A program made the position numbers and the translations under genes. A model generated the notes under the pieces. That model searched no databases, was not told the origin of the DNA, and saw only the letters and a program-made list of their open reading frames with translations. Of a stretch of 34,001 nucleotides of DNA, positions 8,459 through 16,014 are shown in pieces (positions within the stretch are counted from its first letter, which is position 1; each line of letters opens with the position of its first letter). Source of the stretch: CAYLXX01 sp964484325 (GTDB lineage: Bacteria; Patescibacteriota; Microgenomatia; UBA1406; GWC2-37-13); NCBI GenBank assembly GCA_964484325.1, contig CAZAEE010000010.1, positions 1-34,001 on the forward strand, given 5' to 3'.

Positions 8459-9249
8459 GTTTTTTTCTTATGTATTTGCTGGTACTGAATTATACTAAAT
8501 ATCGAGAAAATGTTCCAATAGAGGGATAATCCCGCAGGAAGGGTGTAGGAAAACCAACCGATAAGAAGGGGAAAAATATAACGCATCTGGGTATTCATGG
8601 CTGACTGAAAGTCTGAAGCGGTGTCTTTTTTCGTCTCTTCTTTAATGATTTTTTTCTCTTCCTTTGGCGCCGGCGGTGTTACTCCTGGCATCGAAGATTT
8701 CGCTTGAAAATACTGCAAAACTGCAGTTATTGCTGGAATTATCAAATAAACTCCTCCGGCTTTTTGGGGTATAGCCGTCAAACTTAGACCAAAAAACGTT
8801 GGGTCGATTGTCGAAATATGAAGTGAAGGCGAGTAGAGAAGATGGTTGATCTGTTCAACAACATTTGCTTTGCTTGTTCTTAAAAACAGCGAAAGAGTGT
8901 TATACAAAGCGATAAACACCGGTATTTGAATAATCATAAACAAACATCCAGATGCCGGATTAATCCCCGCTTCCTGATAAAGACGCATCTGTTCTGCTTG
9001 AAGTTTCTTGGCATCGCCTTTATGTTTCTGGGAAAGCTTGTCAAGATGTGGCTTCATCTCCTGCATCTTTTTGGCAGTCACGATCTGTTTTTTAAAAAAA
9101 GGGTGCAAGATAAGTCTAATTAAAACAGTCAGGGTAATAATCGCCAATCCAAAAGCACCAGGAAGATGAATAAATAGATATATTTTGTAAAAAACTACCA
9201 GCAGATTGAGAATTGGCTGTGCAAAAACCACTTTAAAAATATCGCCCAT
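8455..9249 (-). CDS. yidC: YidC/Oxa1 membrane protein insertase
   Basis: 264 residues. This is the short Gram-positive-like form, without the large periplasmic domain of E. coli YidC. An N-terminal membrane segment is followed by the conserved helix with the groove arginine (TVLIRLILHPFFKKQ, Arg45). Next come a charged cytoplasmic helical hairpin (residues about 55-90, rich in Lys/Glu/Gln) and the signature GINPASGCLFMIIQIPVFIALY, given here in part. Two further membrane helices and a basic tail (QIHKKKT) follow. It inserts and folds membrane proteins. The gene begins six bases after rpmH and ends overlapping jag. No Shine-Dalgarno is visible before the ATG. Confidence 0.93.
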   Translation of the reverse strand: MGDIFKVVFAQPILNLLVVFYKIYLFIHLPGAFGLAIITLTVLIRLILHPFFKKQIVTAKKMQEMKPHLDKLSQKHKGDAKKLQAEQMRLYQEAGINPASGCLFMIIQIPVFIALYNTLSLFLRTSKANVVEQINHLLYSPSLHISTIDPTFFGLSLTAIPQKAGGVYLIIPAITAVLQYFQAKSSMPGVTPPAPKEEKKIIKEETKKDTASDFQSAMNTQMRYIFPLLIGWFSYTLPAGLSLYWNIFSIFSIIQYQQIHKKKT

Positions 9250-9255
9250 ATGAGA

Positions 9256-9390
9256 TTAAACACTCAACTTACGACGGCCTTTGGCTCGTCTTCGCTTAAC
9301 GACTTTTCTCCCGTCGAAACTTTTCATACGTTTCAAGAAACCGTGTTTTCTCAGACGGCGTTTCTTTTTTGGTTGATAGGTACGTTTCAT
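9256..9390 (-). CDS. rpmH: 50S ribosomal protein L34
   Basis: 44 residues, found by translating the minus strand between valS and yidC. It opens MKRTYQPKKKRRLRKHGF and ends RRRAKGRRKLSV, the full-length, unmistakable L34 pattern: very basic, with the Gly-Phe after the first basic block. A TATAAT (9404-9399 on the minus strand) ends eight bases before the ATG, so the transcript is essentially leaderless. The gene normally after rpmH, rnpA (RNase P protein), is missing: only six bases separate the L34 stop from the yidC start. Confidence 0.97.
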   Translation of the reverse strand: MKRTYQPKKKRRLRKHGFLKRMKSFDGRKVVKRRRAKGRRKLSV

Positions 9391-9398
9391 CGAACTTA

Positions 9399-9404
9399 AT
9401 TATA
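9399..9404 (-). promoter_or_regulatory. -10 box of rpmH
   Basis: TATAAT on the minus strand, eight bases before the rpmH start codon. It lies in the 24-base gap after the valS stop. No good -35 is visible. It would let rpmH-yidC-jag be transcribed apart from valS. Confidence 0.55.
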
Positions 9405-9414
9405 ATGAATAATT

Positions 9415-11604
9415 TTATAGGTGACTTTTTAAAATAGATGTGTCCTTGCCTTGAAAAATTTGCCAGATTGCCTCGGTGACAAACGGCATAAATGGATGAA
9501 GCATTTTGAGAGTTTCAAGATACACGTCCCGTAATACTTCCTGAGCCTTTATATTACCATTTCTCAGGTCAACTTTCAACTGCTCAATATAGTAGTCGGC
9601 CAACCGGTGCCAGATGAACTCGTAAAGTTCACCAAGAGCGTAAGATAGTTTATACGACTCCATGTAAATGAGATACTTCTTTTTGAGATCAGTGAGCTCT
9701 TTCTGTAAAGCTGTAATTATCTTGGAGTCTGATCCCGTAGTTTTTTCGTTAGACTCAGTCATATTGATGAATCTGCCGATGTTCCAAATCTTATTGGTGA
9801 AGTTTCGCATAGCTATAAGCTTAGCATCCGAAAGATTGACTTTGCCGCTCTCGGAGACTTCAAAAAACAAACAGGCGCGAAAGGCATCGGCACCGTACGT
9901 TTTAACAAGATCAGTCGGATTTACCACGTTACCTTTACTTTTACTCATTTTAAGACCCTTGGCGTCAGTCACCATCGGCCAGAGGTAGACGTGCTTAAAC
10001 GGTATCTCATTTCGAATATATAAAGAAAACATGATCATGCGTGAAACCCAGAACTTAAGGATATCCACAAGTGTACCCATTAAGTCGGTTGGGTAACGAA
10101 TGGAGTACTCGTTTTCATGTAACGTAACAAGTGGCCATTGACCAGAAGAAAACCACGTGTCAAATGTATCTGTCTCAGGTAAAAAATCCTTCCCCGGCTT
10201 TTTCTGGGAAACAACATATTCGGGTGCTTTCTCACCAGTTTTTGCATAGACTTTTTGAAGACCTGCTTCGATTTCGGAAAGAGTAGTACCTTGTTTGAGA
10301 AATTCATTGACGCTCCCGCGTTTTTGCTGGCCTTTGGTATCTATCCACCAAACATGCAGATTGACTGCCTTTGGATTAACTTTATACCAAACAGGTATAC
10401 GAATACCCCAAACGATCTGGCGGCTAATCGGCCAGTCGTGCATGATAGTAAGCCAATCAAGCATTAACTTTTTGCCTTTTTTCGGATAAAACTTAACAGA
10501 ATCCTGTTTAACAACCTCAATGACCTTTTTCTTCAACTCATTCACCTTGAGAAACCAGTTTGGCATAATCATTGGTTCAAGATCGTGCTTACACTTATAA
10601 CACACTGAAACTGCATGGGTATATTCTTGATCAATTTTCTCCATGAGTCCTTTTTTTTGAAGGTCTTCAGCAACTTTTTCACGAGCGGCTTTCACTTTCA
10701 TGCCCTTATATGGACCAGCCAGATCAGTCAACCTGCCATTCCAATCGATCACAGTTTTCATTTCAAGATTATGTCGTTTTCCCATCTCATAATCGTTAGG
10801 ATCATGACCAGGAGTCACTTTCACGACACCTGTACCAAACTTCGGGTCAACAAAGTCATCTCCAATAACCTTCAGTTTAAATTTTCCAAGGAGCCCTTCA
10901 ACTTCTATCTCTTTCCCAATCCACGGTTTATATCGTTTATCTTGTGGATGAACTGCAACAGCAGTATCGCCAAACTTTGTCTCTGGACGAACCGTTGCCA
11001 GAGTAAAAGGACCATATTTAATGTAATACAAAGGGTCTTTTCTTTCGACGTGTTCAATCTCAAGTTCAGCAAGAGAAGTACCACAGTGTGTACAGTAATT
11101 TACCATGTACTCTCCCCTATATACATACCCTTCTTTCTCCATTTTCTGAAATGTATCAAAAACCCGCTGAAGTACATGCTCATCCAGAGTAAAAACGCTT
11201 CTCTCCCAATCTGCCAAGAAACCGAGTTTTTTAAACTGGGTAAATATCAAGCCAGAATTTTCCTTCACAAACGCAGCAATATCGTTATACAACGTCTCTC
11301 TATCAAAGTCCATTCTTGACTTCCCTTGTTTAGCTAGATGTTTCTCATACACAAACTGTGTCTCAATACCTGCGTGATCTGCGCCAGGAATCCAGAGCGA
11401 AGCATACCCGCGCAACCGTTTATATCTGATAATAATATCATCAACTGTGTACATACCGTGACCTGCATGAAGCGAAGCGTTAGCATTTGGTGGAGGCATG
11501 AGGATCGTGAATGGCTTGCCTTCTGACGATTTTAGTAGCCCTTGTTTCTCCCAAAAACTGTATAATACCTCTTCATGTTCGGATGGTGCAAATGTCTTTT
11601 CCAT
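9415..11604 (-). CDS. valS: Valyl-tRNA synthetase, short form
   Basis: 729 residues. Class I motifs are intact: PPPNANASLHAGHG (HAGH at 46-49 in the HIGH position) and GLKMSKSKGN (KMSKS at 552-556). The editing domain shows TVRPETKFGDTAVAVHP (204-220) and GTGVVKVTPGHDPND (257-271), which mark ValRS rather than Ile- or LeuRS. Two CxxC pairs (171/174 and 335/338) may hold zinc. The anticodon-binding domain ends at FMPFVTEAIWQIFQ and the protein stops soon after, so the C-terminal coiled-coil arm of typical ValRS (860-950 residues) is missing. Only 24 bases separate the stop from rpmH, so no broken remainder is present. TATTAT ends six bases before the ATG. Confidence 0.95.
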   Translation of the reverse strand: MEKTFAPSEHEEVLYSFWEKQGLLKSSEGKPFTILMPPPNANASLHAGHGMYTVDDIIIRYKRLRGYASLWIPGADHAGIETQFVYEKHLAKQGKSRMDFDRETLYNDIAAFVKENSGLIFTQFKKLGFLADWERSVFTLDEHVLQRVFDTFQKMEKEGYVYRGEYMVNYCTHCGTSLAELEIEHVERKDPLYYIKYGPFTLATVRPETKFGDTAVAVHPQDKRYKPWIGKEIEVEGLLGKFKLKVIGDDFVDPKFGTGVVKVTPGHDPNDYEMGKRHNLEMKTVIDWNGRLTDLAGPYKGMKVKAAREKVAEDLQKKGLMEKIDQEYTHAVSVCYKCKHDLEPMIMPNWFLKVNELKKKVIEVVKQDSVKFYPKKGKKLMLDWLTIMHDWPISRQIVWGIRIPVWYKVNPKAVNLHVWWIDTKGQQKRGSVNEFLKQGTTLSEIEAGLQKVYAKTGEKAPEYVVSQKKPGKDFLPETDTFDTWFSSGQWPLVTLHENEYSIRYPTDLMGTLVDILKFWVSRMIMFSLYIRNEIPFKHVYLWPMVTDAKGLKMSKSKGNVVNPTDLVKTYGADAFRACLFFEVSESGKVNLSDAKLIAMRNFTNKIWNIGRFINMTESNEKTTGSDSKIITALQKELTDLKKKYLIYMESYKLSYALGELYEFIWHRLADYYIEQLKVDLRNGNIKAQEVLRDVYLETLKMLHPFMPFVTEAIWQIFQGKDTSILKSHL

Positions 11605-11610
11605 TCGTAT

Positions 11611-11616
11611 ATAATA
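11611..11616 (-). promoter_or_regulatory. -10 box of valS, leaderless
   Basis: TATTAT on the minus strand, ending six bases before the valS ATG. It lies in the 62-base gap shared with the divergent YYY-domain gene. For that plus-strand gene I see only weak -10 candidates (TAAAAT at 11629-11634, TAAATT at 11652-11657). Confidence 0.45.
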
Positions 11617-11666
11617 CGATAATGAGGCTAAAATAGCAAAAGAGTCTCAAATAAATTCATTTTAAT

Positions 11667-13934
11667 ATGAACTGGGTATTACAAGTATTAGTCTGGTGGT
11701 TCTTTCTCTTTTTACTGGGGATTGTTTTCTTCCCATTAGCCAAAAAACTATTTGGTAAATTTTTTGACTTTGGTTATCCATTTGCGAAGCCGTTGGCCAT
11801 AGCTATTCTCTCCTATGCCGCTTTCTTTTTTAGCCTTATTCATGTACTTCCCTTTGCTCAATGGTCTCTTTTTCTTCTCATTATTGCTGCGGCGATTATA
11901 AACTATAAATTTCTGTTTAAAAAAAGTGACCTTACTGAATTATTGCAAAAACCCTTATCAGATAAACTAACTTTTATTTTTGAGGAAGTATTTTTTGTTT
12001 TTGGACTGCTGTTTTTAGCTTTTATTCGGGGCCAAGAACCTTCTATCCATGGACTTGAGAAGTTTATGGACTTTGGGTTTATGAACTCTATTTTACATAC
12101 GAAGTACTTTCCGCCGCTTGACATGTGGTATTCTGCCGGTCCTAATCTTCAAGGAGTCGATCATGCACAAGGGTATCCAATAAACTACTACTTTTTCGGG
12201 CATGTTACCGGAGCTTTTCTTATGAAACTTACCAGTGTATCACCTTTTATTGGCTACAACTTGATTCTGGCAACAATTTTTGCCCAAGGAATTACGCTTG
12301 TATTTTCGTTGGGTGCGAACATTGTCGGTTTTGCACAATCGTTTATGAAACAAACACGGCAACTACCAATTACCAAGTTTGTGATAGGTATAGTTGCCAG
12401 TTACATCATCAACTTAGGTGGTAATTTGCATACCATCTATCTTTTTACCAAAGGTTATCCAAACGACTCACCCGTTCCTTTTTGGAAAATATGGGGCGGA
12501 TTTCATCCTGAGACTTACTGGTATCCCAATGCTACCCGGTTTATTCCTTTTACTATTCATGAGTTTCCCTCGTATTCATATGTTGTCGCCGACCTTCATG
12601 GACACGTGTTTGATATCCCTTTTGTACTTCTTACCATCGCGATACTTTTTCATTTTTTTGTGACATTCATGAACCCGGATACCGAGGAGTCATCCACGCC
12701 TCAGTCAAAAAAACACAAAAAAGGTACTTCTCAGCAGATGAAATCTCCCAAACAATCTTTTGTTAAAAACTCTTTCTGGACTTCACCCTTTATCAAGACA
12801 TATTCGCTGCCCATATTAGTTCTTCTGGGATTTCTTGATGCTGTGCATTATATGACAAATGCGTTTGATGTATTAATTTACTTATCTTTGACTGCGATAT
12901 TACTTTTTATACTTTTTCGCTTTACGCAAAAGTTTTTTATCAGCATAGGGATAGTCGTTGGCTCATTCATCCTTTTTTTCCTGCCGTTTTCTATCAACTT
13001 TAAGCCTTTTGTATCCGGAATCGGCGTGAACTGTGCGCCAAAGTTTCTTGTGGCAATGCAAAAGTTTGGCCCGTTCTTGTTTGAAAAAGGTAACTGCCAA
13101 GTATCTCCTCCTTGGATGCTTTTGGTGCTGTGGGGTTTTTTTCTCATCAATTTTGTTCTTTTTGCAACGATTCTGACGTTTTTTAAGGAGAAAAAAACCC
13201 GAGTTGACCTTTTTATGCTCAGTTTATTTGGTTTAGGAACATTTCTTCTCATCGTACCCGAGTTTTTTTATTTTAAAGACATTTATCCCCAGCATTTCAG
13301 AGCCAACACTATGTTTAAACTTGGATATCAAGCATTCATCATGATGGGTATTGCCTCAGTCTATACCCTCTACCAAATTAACTTGATTAAAGGCAAAATA
13401 CAGTGGCTCTACAAAGCGATTTTTGTCGTAATATTCGGATTGATATTTATGTATCCGTACTTCGCATTTCCTTCATATTACGGCAATATGAAAAGACCGG
13501 TTGATCTGGATGGCTCAACTTGGCTTAACTCTCTCTATCCTGAAAGCAAAGAGCTTATCAATTACATTAATAAAAATATCCCCGATCAGGCAATCATTCT
13601 TGAAGCCCAAGGTGATTCTTACACAGATTTTGATTTAATATCTGCTTTTACCGGACATCCGACAGTTGCCGGCTGGTGGGTACATGAGTGGTTGTGGCGT
13701 GGTTCTCCTGATGTCGTCGGTAAACGAATTCCTGATATACAGGCAATTTATCAGTCAAATGACGTTGCAGCAAGCTTGCAACTCCTTCAAAAATACCATG
13801 TACAATATGTCGTTATTTCTCCTCTTGAACGACAGAAGTACACAATGATTAATGAAAGCATTTTCAAGTTAATCGGTAAAAAAGTCTTCACTTCCAAAAA
13901 CTCAAAAGCGGTACTTTACAAAATAGCTCAATAG
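11667..13934 (+). CDS. YYY-domain (DUF2298/Chlor_Arch_YYY-like) polytopic membrane protein
   Basis: 755 residues with about a dozen membrane helices. The conserved extracytoplasmic loop has HGLEKFMDFGFMNSIL, then DHAQGYPINYYFFGH (about residues 167-181), the tyrosine-rich signature of this family, and later HEFPSYSYVVADLHGHVFD. A basic, serine-rich cytoplasmic loop (about 335-370) splits the helix bundle. A soluble C-terminal part with a strand-helix pattern (GDSYTDFDLISAFTGHPTVAG) ends the protein. The family resembles GT-C membrane glycosyltransferases in layout and in acidic loop residues, so transfer of sugar from a lipid carrier is plausible but not shown. It sits near three GT2 genes, which fits envelope glycan work. 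Confidence 0.75.
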   Translation: MNWVLQVLVWWFFLFLLGIVFFPLAKKLFGKFFDFGYPFAKPLAIAILSYAAFFFSLIHVLPFAQWSLFLLIIAAAIINYKFLFKKSDLTELLQKPLSDKLTFIFEEVFFVFGLLFLAFIRGQEPSIHGLEKFMDFGFMNSILHTKYFPPLDMWYSAGPNLQGVDHAQGYPINYYFFGHVTGAFLMKLTSVSPFIGYNLILATIFAQGITLVFSLGANIVGFAQSFMKQTRQLPITKFVIGIVASYIINLGGNLHTIYLFTKGYPNDSPVPFWKIWGGFHPETYWYPNATRFIPFTIHEFPSYSYVVADLHGHVFDIPFVLLTIAILFHFFVTFMNPDTEESSTPQSKKHKKGTSQQMKSPKQSFVKNSFWTSPFIKTYSLPILVLLGFLDAVHYMTNAFDVLIYLSLTAILLFILFRFTQKFFISIGIVVGSFILFFLPFSINFKPFVSGIGVNCAPKFLVAMQKFGPFLFEKGNCQVSPPWMLLVLWGFFLINFVLFATILTFFKEKKTRVDLFMLSLFGLGTFLLIVPEFFYFKDIYPQHFRANTMFKLGYQAFIMMGIASVYTLYQINLIKGKIQWLYKAIFVVIFGLIFMYPYFAFPSYYGNMKRPVDLDGSTWLNSLYPESKELINYINKNIPDQAIILEAQGDSYTDFDLISAFTGHPTVAGWWVHEWLWRGSPDVVGKRIPDIQAIYQSNDVAASLQLLQKYHVQYVVISPLERQKYTMINESIFKLIGKKVFTSKNSKAVLYKIAQ

Positions 13935-13968
13935 TTGGGGCTCTACAAAAGTACAAAGTTTATCCTTC

Positions 13969-13997
13969 TTGACAATGTACTATAAGTCTGCTAAGTT
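13969..13997 (+). promoter_or_regulatory. Promoter of the candidate small RNA
   Basis: TTGACA (13969-13974, a perfect -35), a 17-base spacer, and TAAGTT (13992-13997). It lies 35 bases after the YYY-domain gene and has no good gene downstream before a strong terminator, so it appears dedicated to a short transcript beginning near 14003-14004. Confidence 0.6.
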
Positions 13998-14003
13998 AAG
14001 TAG

Positions 14004-14090
14004 TGTTGTCCTTGTTGTATAACAAGGAAAAGAAGAGCATTACTATTCGTCGTACCCATAAACGAGCGGTAGTGATGCTCTTCTTTTTTT
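14004..14090 (+). ncRNA. Candidate small RNA, about 87 nt, with own promoter and intrinsic terminator
   Basis: From the predicted start, the transcript forms two hairpins. The first is CCTTGTT (14010-14016), loop GTAT, AACAAGG (14021-14027): seven perfect pairs. The second has a 16-base arm at 14030-14045 and its partner at 14070-14085, pairing throughout with one G-U. It has a smaller internal stem (TTCGT with ACGAG) and ends in a T-run to 14090. No known RNA family is recognised. A 31-codon frame from GTG at 14003 crosses the terminator stem and is probably chance. The RNA faces the 42-codon gene, and the two units share the terminator hairpin. An alternative reading is a transcription attenuator without a downstream gene. 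Confidence 0.5.
14030..14090. terminator. Strong, probably bidirectional intrinsic terminator
   Basis: A 16-pair stem (14030-14045 with 14070-14085). On the plus strand it is followed by seven Ts (14084-14090). On the minus strand the stem is followed by TTCTTTTCC, a weaker T-rich tail. It ends the small RNA in one direction and the 42-codon gene in the other; that gene's stop codon touches the T-run. Confidence 0.75.
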
Positions 14091-14217
14091 ATAATTGAAC
14101 GATTTTCACTGGTAAGGCTAAATTCCTCTTTGTCAGCTGCCTGAATTGCTCCTTTGCAAAAGACACAACTTCCTTCTTATCTTGCCTTAGCCATTTTCGA
14201 AAGAATATTTTTCTCAT
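14089..14217 (-). CDS. 42-residue basic protein, unknown function
   Basis: A reading frame of 42 codons opening MRKIFFRKWLRQDKK and ending LALPVKIVQL, stop TAA. It is strongly basic in its first third, then looks like an amphipathic helix (VVSFAKEQFRQLTK), with no membrane segment. It has one of the best promoters in the window: TTGACA, a 17-base spacer, TACTAT, then seven bases to the ATG. This spacing is the same as for recognised leaderless genes here. A terminator follows directly at the stop codon. I do not recognise it; a small RNA- or DNA-binding protein is possible from charge alone. Promoter, spacing and terminator make it much more convincing than its length suggests. Confidence 0.65.
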   Translation of the reverse strand: MRKIFFRKWLRQDKKEVVSFAKEQFRQLTKRNLALPVKIVQL

Positions 14218-14224
14218 TAACTCA

Positions 14225-14253
14225 ATAGTAATTTATGTGTTGAGAATTGTCAA
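14225..14253 (-). promoter_or_regulatory. Promoter of the 42-codon gene
   Basis: Minus strand: TTGACA (14253-14248), a 17-base spacer, and TACTAT (14230-14225). Seven bases then lead to the ATG at 14217. Near-consensus, with leaderless spacing. Confidence 0.7.
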
Positions 14254-14255
14254 GT

Positions 14256-14305
14256 CCTATAGAAAAATACTCTTATACTATAAGACGACCTATAGAATAA
14301 TACTA
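14256..14305. repeat. Direct repeat pair with nested inverted repeats upstream of the 42-codon gene
   Basis: CCTATAGAAAAATACTC (14256-14272) and CCTATAGAATAATACTA (14289-14305) agree at 15 of 17 bases and start 33 bases apart, about three helical turns. Between them is the palindrome CTTATACTATAAG (14272-14284). The second copy also opens the inverted repeat GAATAAT...ATTATTC (14295-14320). They begin three bases upstream of the -35 box of the minus-strand gene, a place where regulators commonly bind. The remaining bases to 14390 show nothing else I can name. Confidence 0.5.
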
Positions 14306-14391
14306 CTAGATAGATTATTCTGACAATCTTTTTTCATAAAGTAGTCTATGTGGATAACTTTATGAGCTCGATATTCATAACGGGACTGAGG

Positions 14392-14397
14392 TATAAT
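14392..14397 (+). promoter_or_regulatory. -10 box of the endonuclease/exonuclease/phosphatase-fold gene
   Basis: TATAAT, seven bases before the ATG at 14405, with no Shine-Dalgarno sequence. No clear -35. The spacing indicates a leaderless transcript. Confidence 0.5.
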
Positions 14398-14404
14398 AGT
14401 ATCC

Positions 14405-15127
14405 ATGAATCTTTCTATACTCAGCTATAATTTGGAGTTTAACAAGGCCCTGGAGAGTATCGATAAAGTTCTGGTGAAGACAAAACCCGATATTCTTTGC
14501 TTGCAGGAGATGGAAACAACAGAAGACAACCTGGCTCTATTAAGAAACTATGGATATTCTTTAGCTGACTTCTCAAACTCATTCATCAAGTACGGTCGAG
14601 TGTGGGGTCAGGCGACTTTTTATAATAAAAAAACGGTCCAGTTCATTTCTTCGGTAACATTAAACCTTCCCCGCAGTTACTATGAAGTCATTTTACGTAT
14701 CCTTCGGGGCGTGAATGAGCCACGAACAGTTTTAAAAACCGAGTTTCTGAGAAAAAACAGCCAAACGTCTTTCGTCATCTACAATGTCCACCTTAGTAGT
14801 TATCAGGCGACCAACAGAACACGCGCCAGGCAGATCACGAAAATGCTTGACGACCTTGACCTTCACATCAAAAACCCCGTCATCATCACTGGTGACTTCA
14901 ATTACCCCTACGGCAGAAAGCGTTTTGAAAAGCTAATCGCGGAGTATAATTTGAAAGAGGCCACAAACAATCTTTATTACACTTCAATATTCCGTTTGCT
15001 GAAAATTCTTCCTTTCAAGTTCAAAGTTGATTACATTTTGTATCGGGATCTGAAACTTAGAAAAACAGTTAGGGTACCCGTAACATCATCAGATCATTTT
15101 CCGATTTTATCGATGTTTACCGTGTAA
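14405..15127 (+). CDS. Endonuclease/exonuclease/phosphatase (EEP) family hydrolase
   Basis: 240 residues, about the length of the bare domain. All hallmark motifs of the metal-dependent EEP fold are present in order: SYNLE (Asn9), LCLQEME (metal-binding Glu35), NVHLSS, ITGDFNYP (Asp and Asn of GDxN), and SSDHFPI near the C-terminus (His231). Members hydrolyse phosphodiester or phosphomonoester bonds in DNA, RNA, lipids or sugars; the motifs do not say which. No signal peptide is visible, so it is probably cytoplasmic. The stop is two bases from the stop of the convergent glycosyltransferase. Confidence 0.85.
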   Translation: MNLSILSYNLEFNKALESIDKVLVKTKPDILCLQEMETTEDNLALLRNYGYSLADFSNSFIKYGRVWGQATFYNKKTVQFISSVTLNLPRSYYEVILRILRGVNEPRTVLKTEFLRKNSQTSFVIYNVHLSSYQATNRTRARQITKMLDDLDLHIKNPVIITGDFNYPYGRKRFEKLIAEYNLKEATNNLYYTSIFRLLKILPFKFKVDYILYRDLKLRKTVRVPVTSSDHFPILSMFTV

Positions 15128-15129
15128 GA

Positions 15130-15957
15130 TTAATCTTCGCGCAGAATGTGAATAAACAGTTTCTTAATATAGTTCATAAACTCTTCAAACGTGTGTTGTT
15201 TTGCCTCTTTGGGTACAGGAAGTTTGCTGTACATTTGCCCACCCATTTCGTATTCAAACATCTTTCTCTTAACATTACCTTTTAGAAGAAGATGCGTGGT
15301 CACAAGGAAGTACTTATATAACAGATTCAACTTGCCTTCTTTCTTCATCCGGCGAAGCGAAAACTTGATTTTGACCGAAGGCATAAACTTGGCGCGTACC
15401 CCCCACTGTAGTGCACGATAAATGAGGTCGTGATCTTCTGCAATAAAAAGCGCTTCATTGAATCCCCCGATGAGATGATAAAAACTTCGTTCACAGATCA
15501 TTGAACCGCTTGAAGAAAAAGGCCGGTTAGTGGTGTTTAAAATGCTTATAAAAAAATTGACTAGTTGAAAAAGCATCTTTGCCTGAGAGGATCGCTCCTG
15601 TGGAATCAGATACGGCATAAATATCAGTCCTTTTTGACGCTCGACAATGTGCTGAAGATTTTTCGTGAATCCAGTTGCAATTCGAGAGTCGGCGTCGAGA
15701 AAGACCAAATATCGACCTTTTGCCTTGTCTGCACCGAAGTTTCTAGAATAGGAAACGTTTTTTTGACTAACTGTATAAAAAGTCAGCGGTAGACTGCGGT
15801 TGTACGATTGAGCAACCTCTTTGGTACCATCTTTTGAAGATGCATCAATTATGAGAATCTCAAAATTTTTGCTCGTTTGCTTCTTTAAATCGTTAAGAAG
15901 TTTAGGCAGAAACTGTTCTTCATTCAACGTAGGGATGATGACTGAGAAAAAATCCAT
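15130..15957 (-). CDS. Glycosyltransferase family 2 (GT-A)
   Basis: 275 residues. Typical GT2 motifs are VIIPTLNEEQFLPKLL at the start, the nucleotide-binding Asp in IIDASSKDGT (Asp38), the metal-binding DAD at 88-90, and a GGFNEALFIAEDHDL segment whose ED is the usual site of the catalytic acid. A basic C-terminal region with a weak hydrophobic stretch follows, probably for membrane association. It transfers a sugar from an activated nucleotide donor; donor and acceptor cannot be told. It is transcribed divergently from the next GT2, from a 57-base gap with an extended -10 for each direction. AGAGG about ten bases before the ATG is one of the rare Shine-Dalgarno-like sequences in this window. 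Confidence 0.85.
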   Translation of the reverse strand: MDFFSVIIPTLNEEQFLPKLLNDLKKQTSKNFEILIIDASSKDGTKEVAQSYNRSLPLTFYTVSQKNVSYSRNFGADKAKGRYLVFLDADSRIATGFTKNLQHIVERQKGLIFMPYLIPQERSSQAKMLFQLVNFFISILNTTNRPFSSSGSMICERSFYHLIGGFNEALFIAEDHDLIYRALQWGVRAKFMPSVKIKFSLRRMKKEGKLNLLYKYFLVTTHLLLKGNVKRKMFEYEMGGQMYSKLPVPKEAKQHTFEEFMNYIKKLFIHILRED

Positions 15958-15981
15958 AGATTATCTGCCTCTTCGAAATTT

Positions 15982-16005
15982 ATTATAGCACACGTCTGTT
16001 ATACT
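15982..16005. promoter_or_regulatory. Divergent extended -10 promoters between two GT2 genes
   Basis: Minus strand: TGC-TATAAT (15990-15982), with transcription starting near 15975 and a leader of about 18 bases. Plus strand: TGT-TATACT (15997-16005), nine bases before the ATG at 16015, so nearly leaderless. The two extended -10 elements are only six bases apart, so polymerase can probably occupy one at a time. Confidence 0.6.
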
Positions 16006-16014
16006 GATTTTGAT

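Noticed and set aside
10615..11319. A 234-codon open frame on the plus strand
   Set aside because: It lies wholly antisense within valS, whose motifs are intact; its translation has no domain-like pattern and no promoter or start signal.
14003..14101. A GTG-started 31-codon frame inside the candidate small RNA
   Set aside because: It starts at a plausible leaderless position but runs straight through the terminator stem and T-run, giving a Phe-rich end; the RNA structure explains the sequence better. Kept as the test that could overturn the RNA call.
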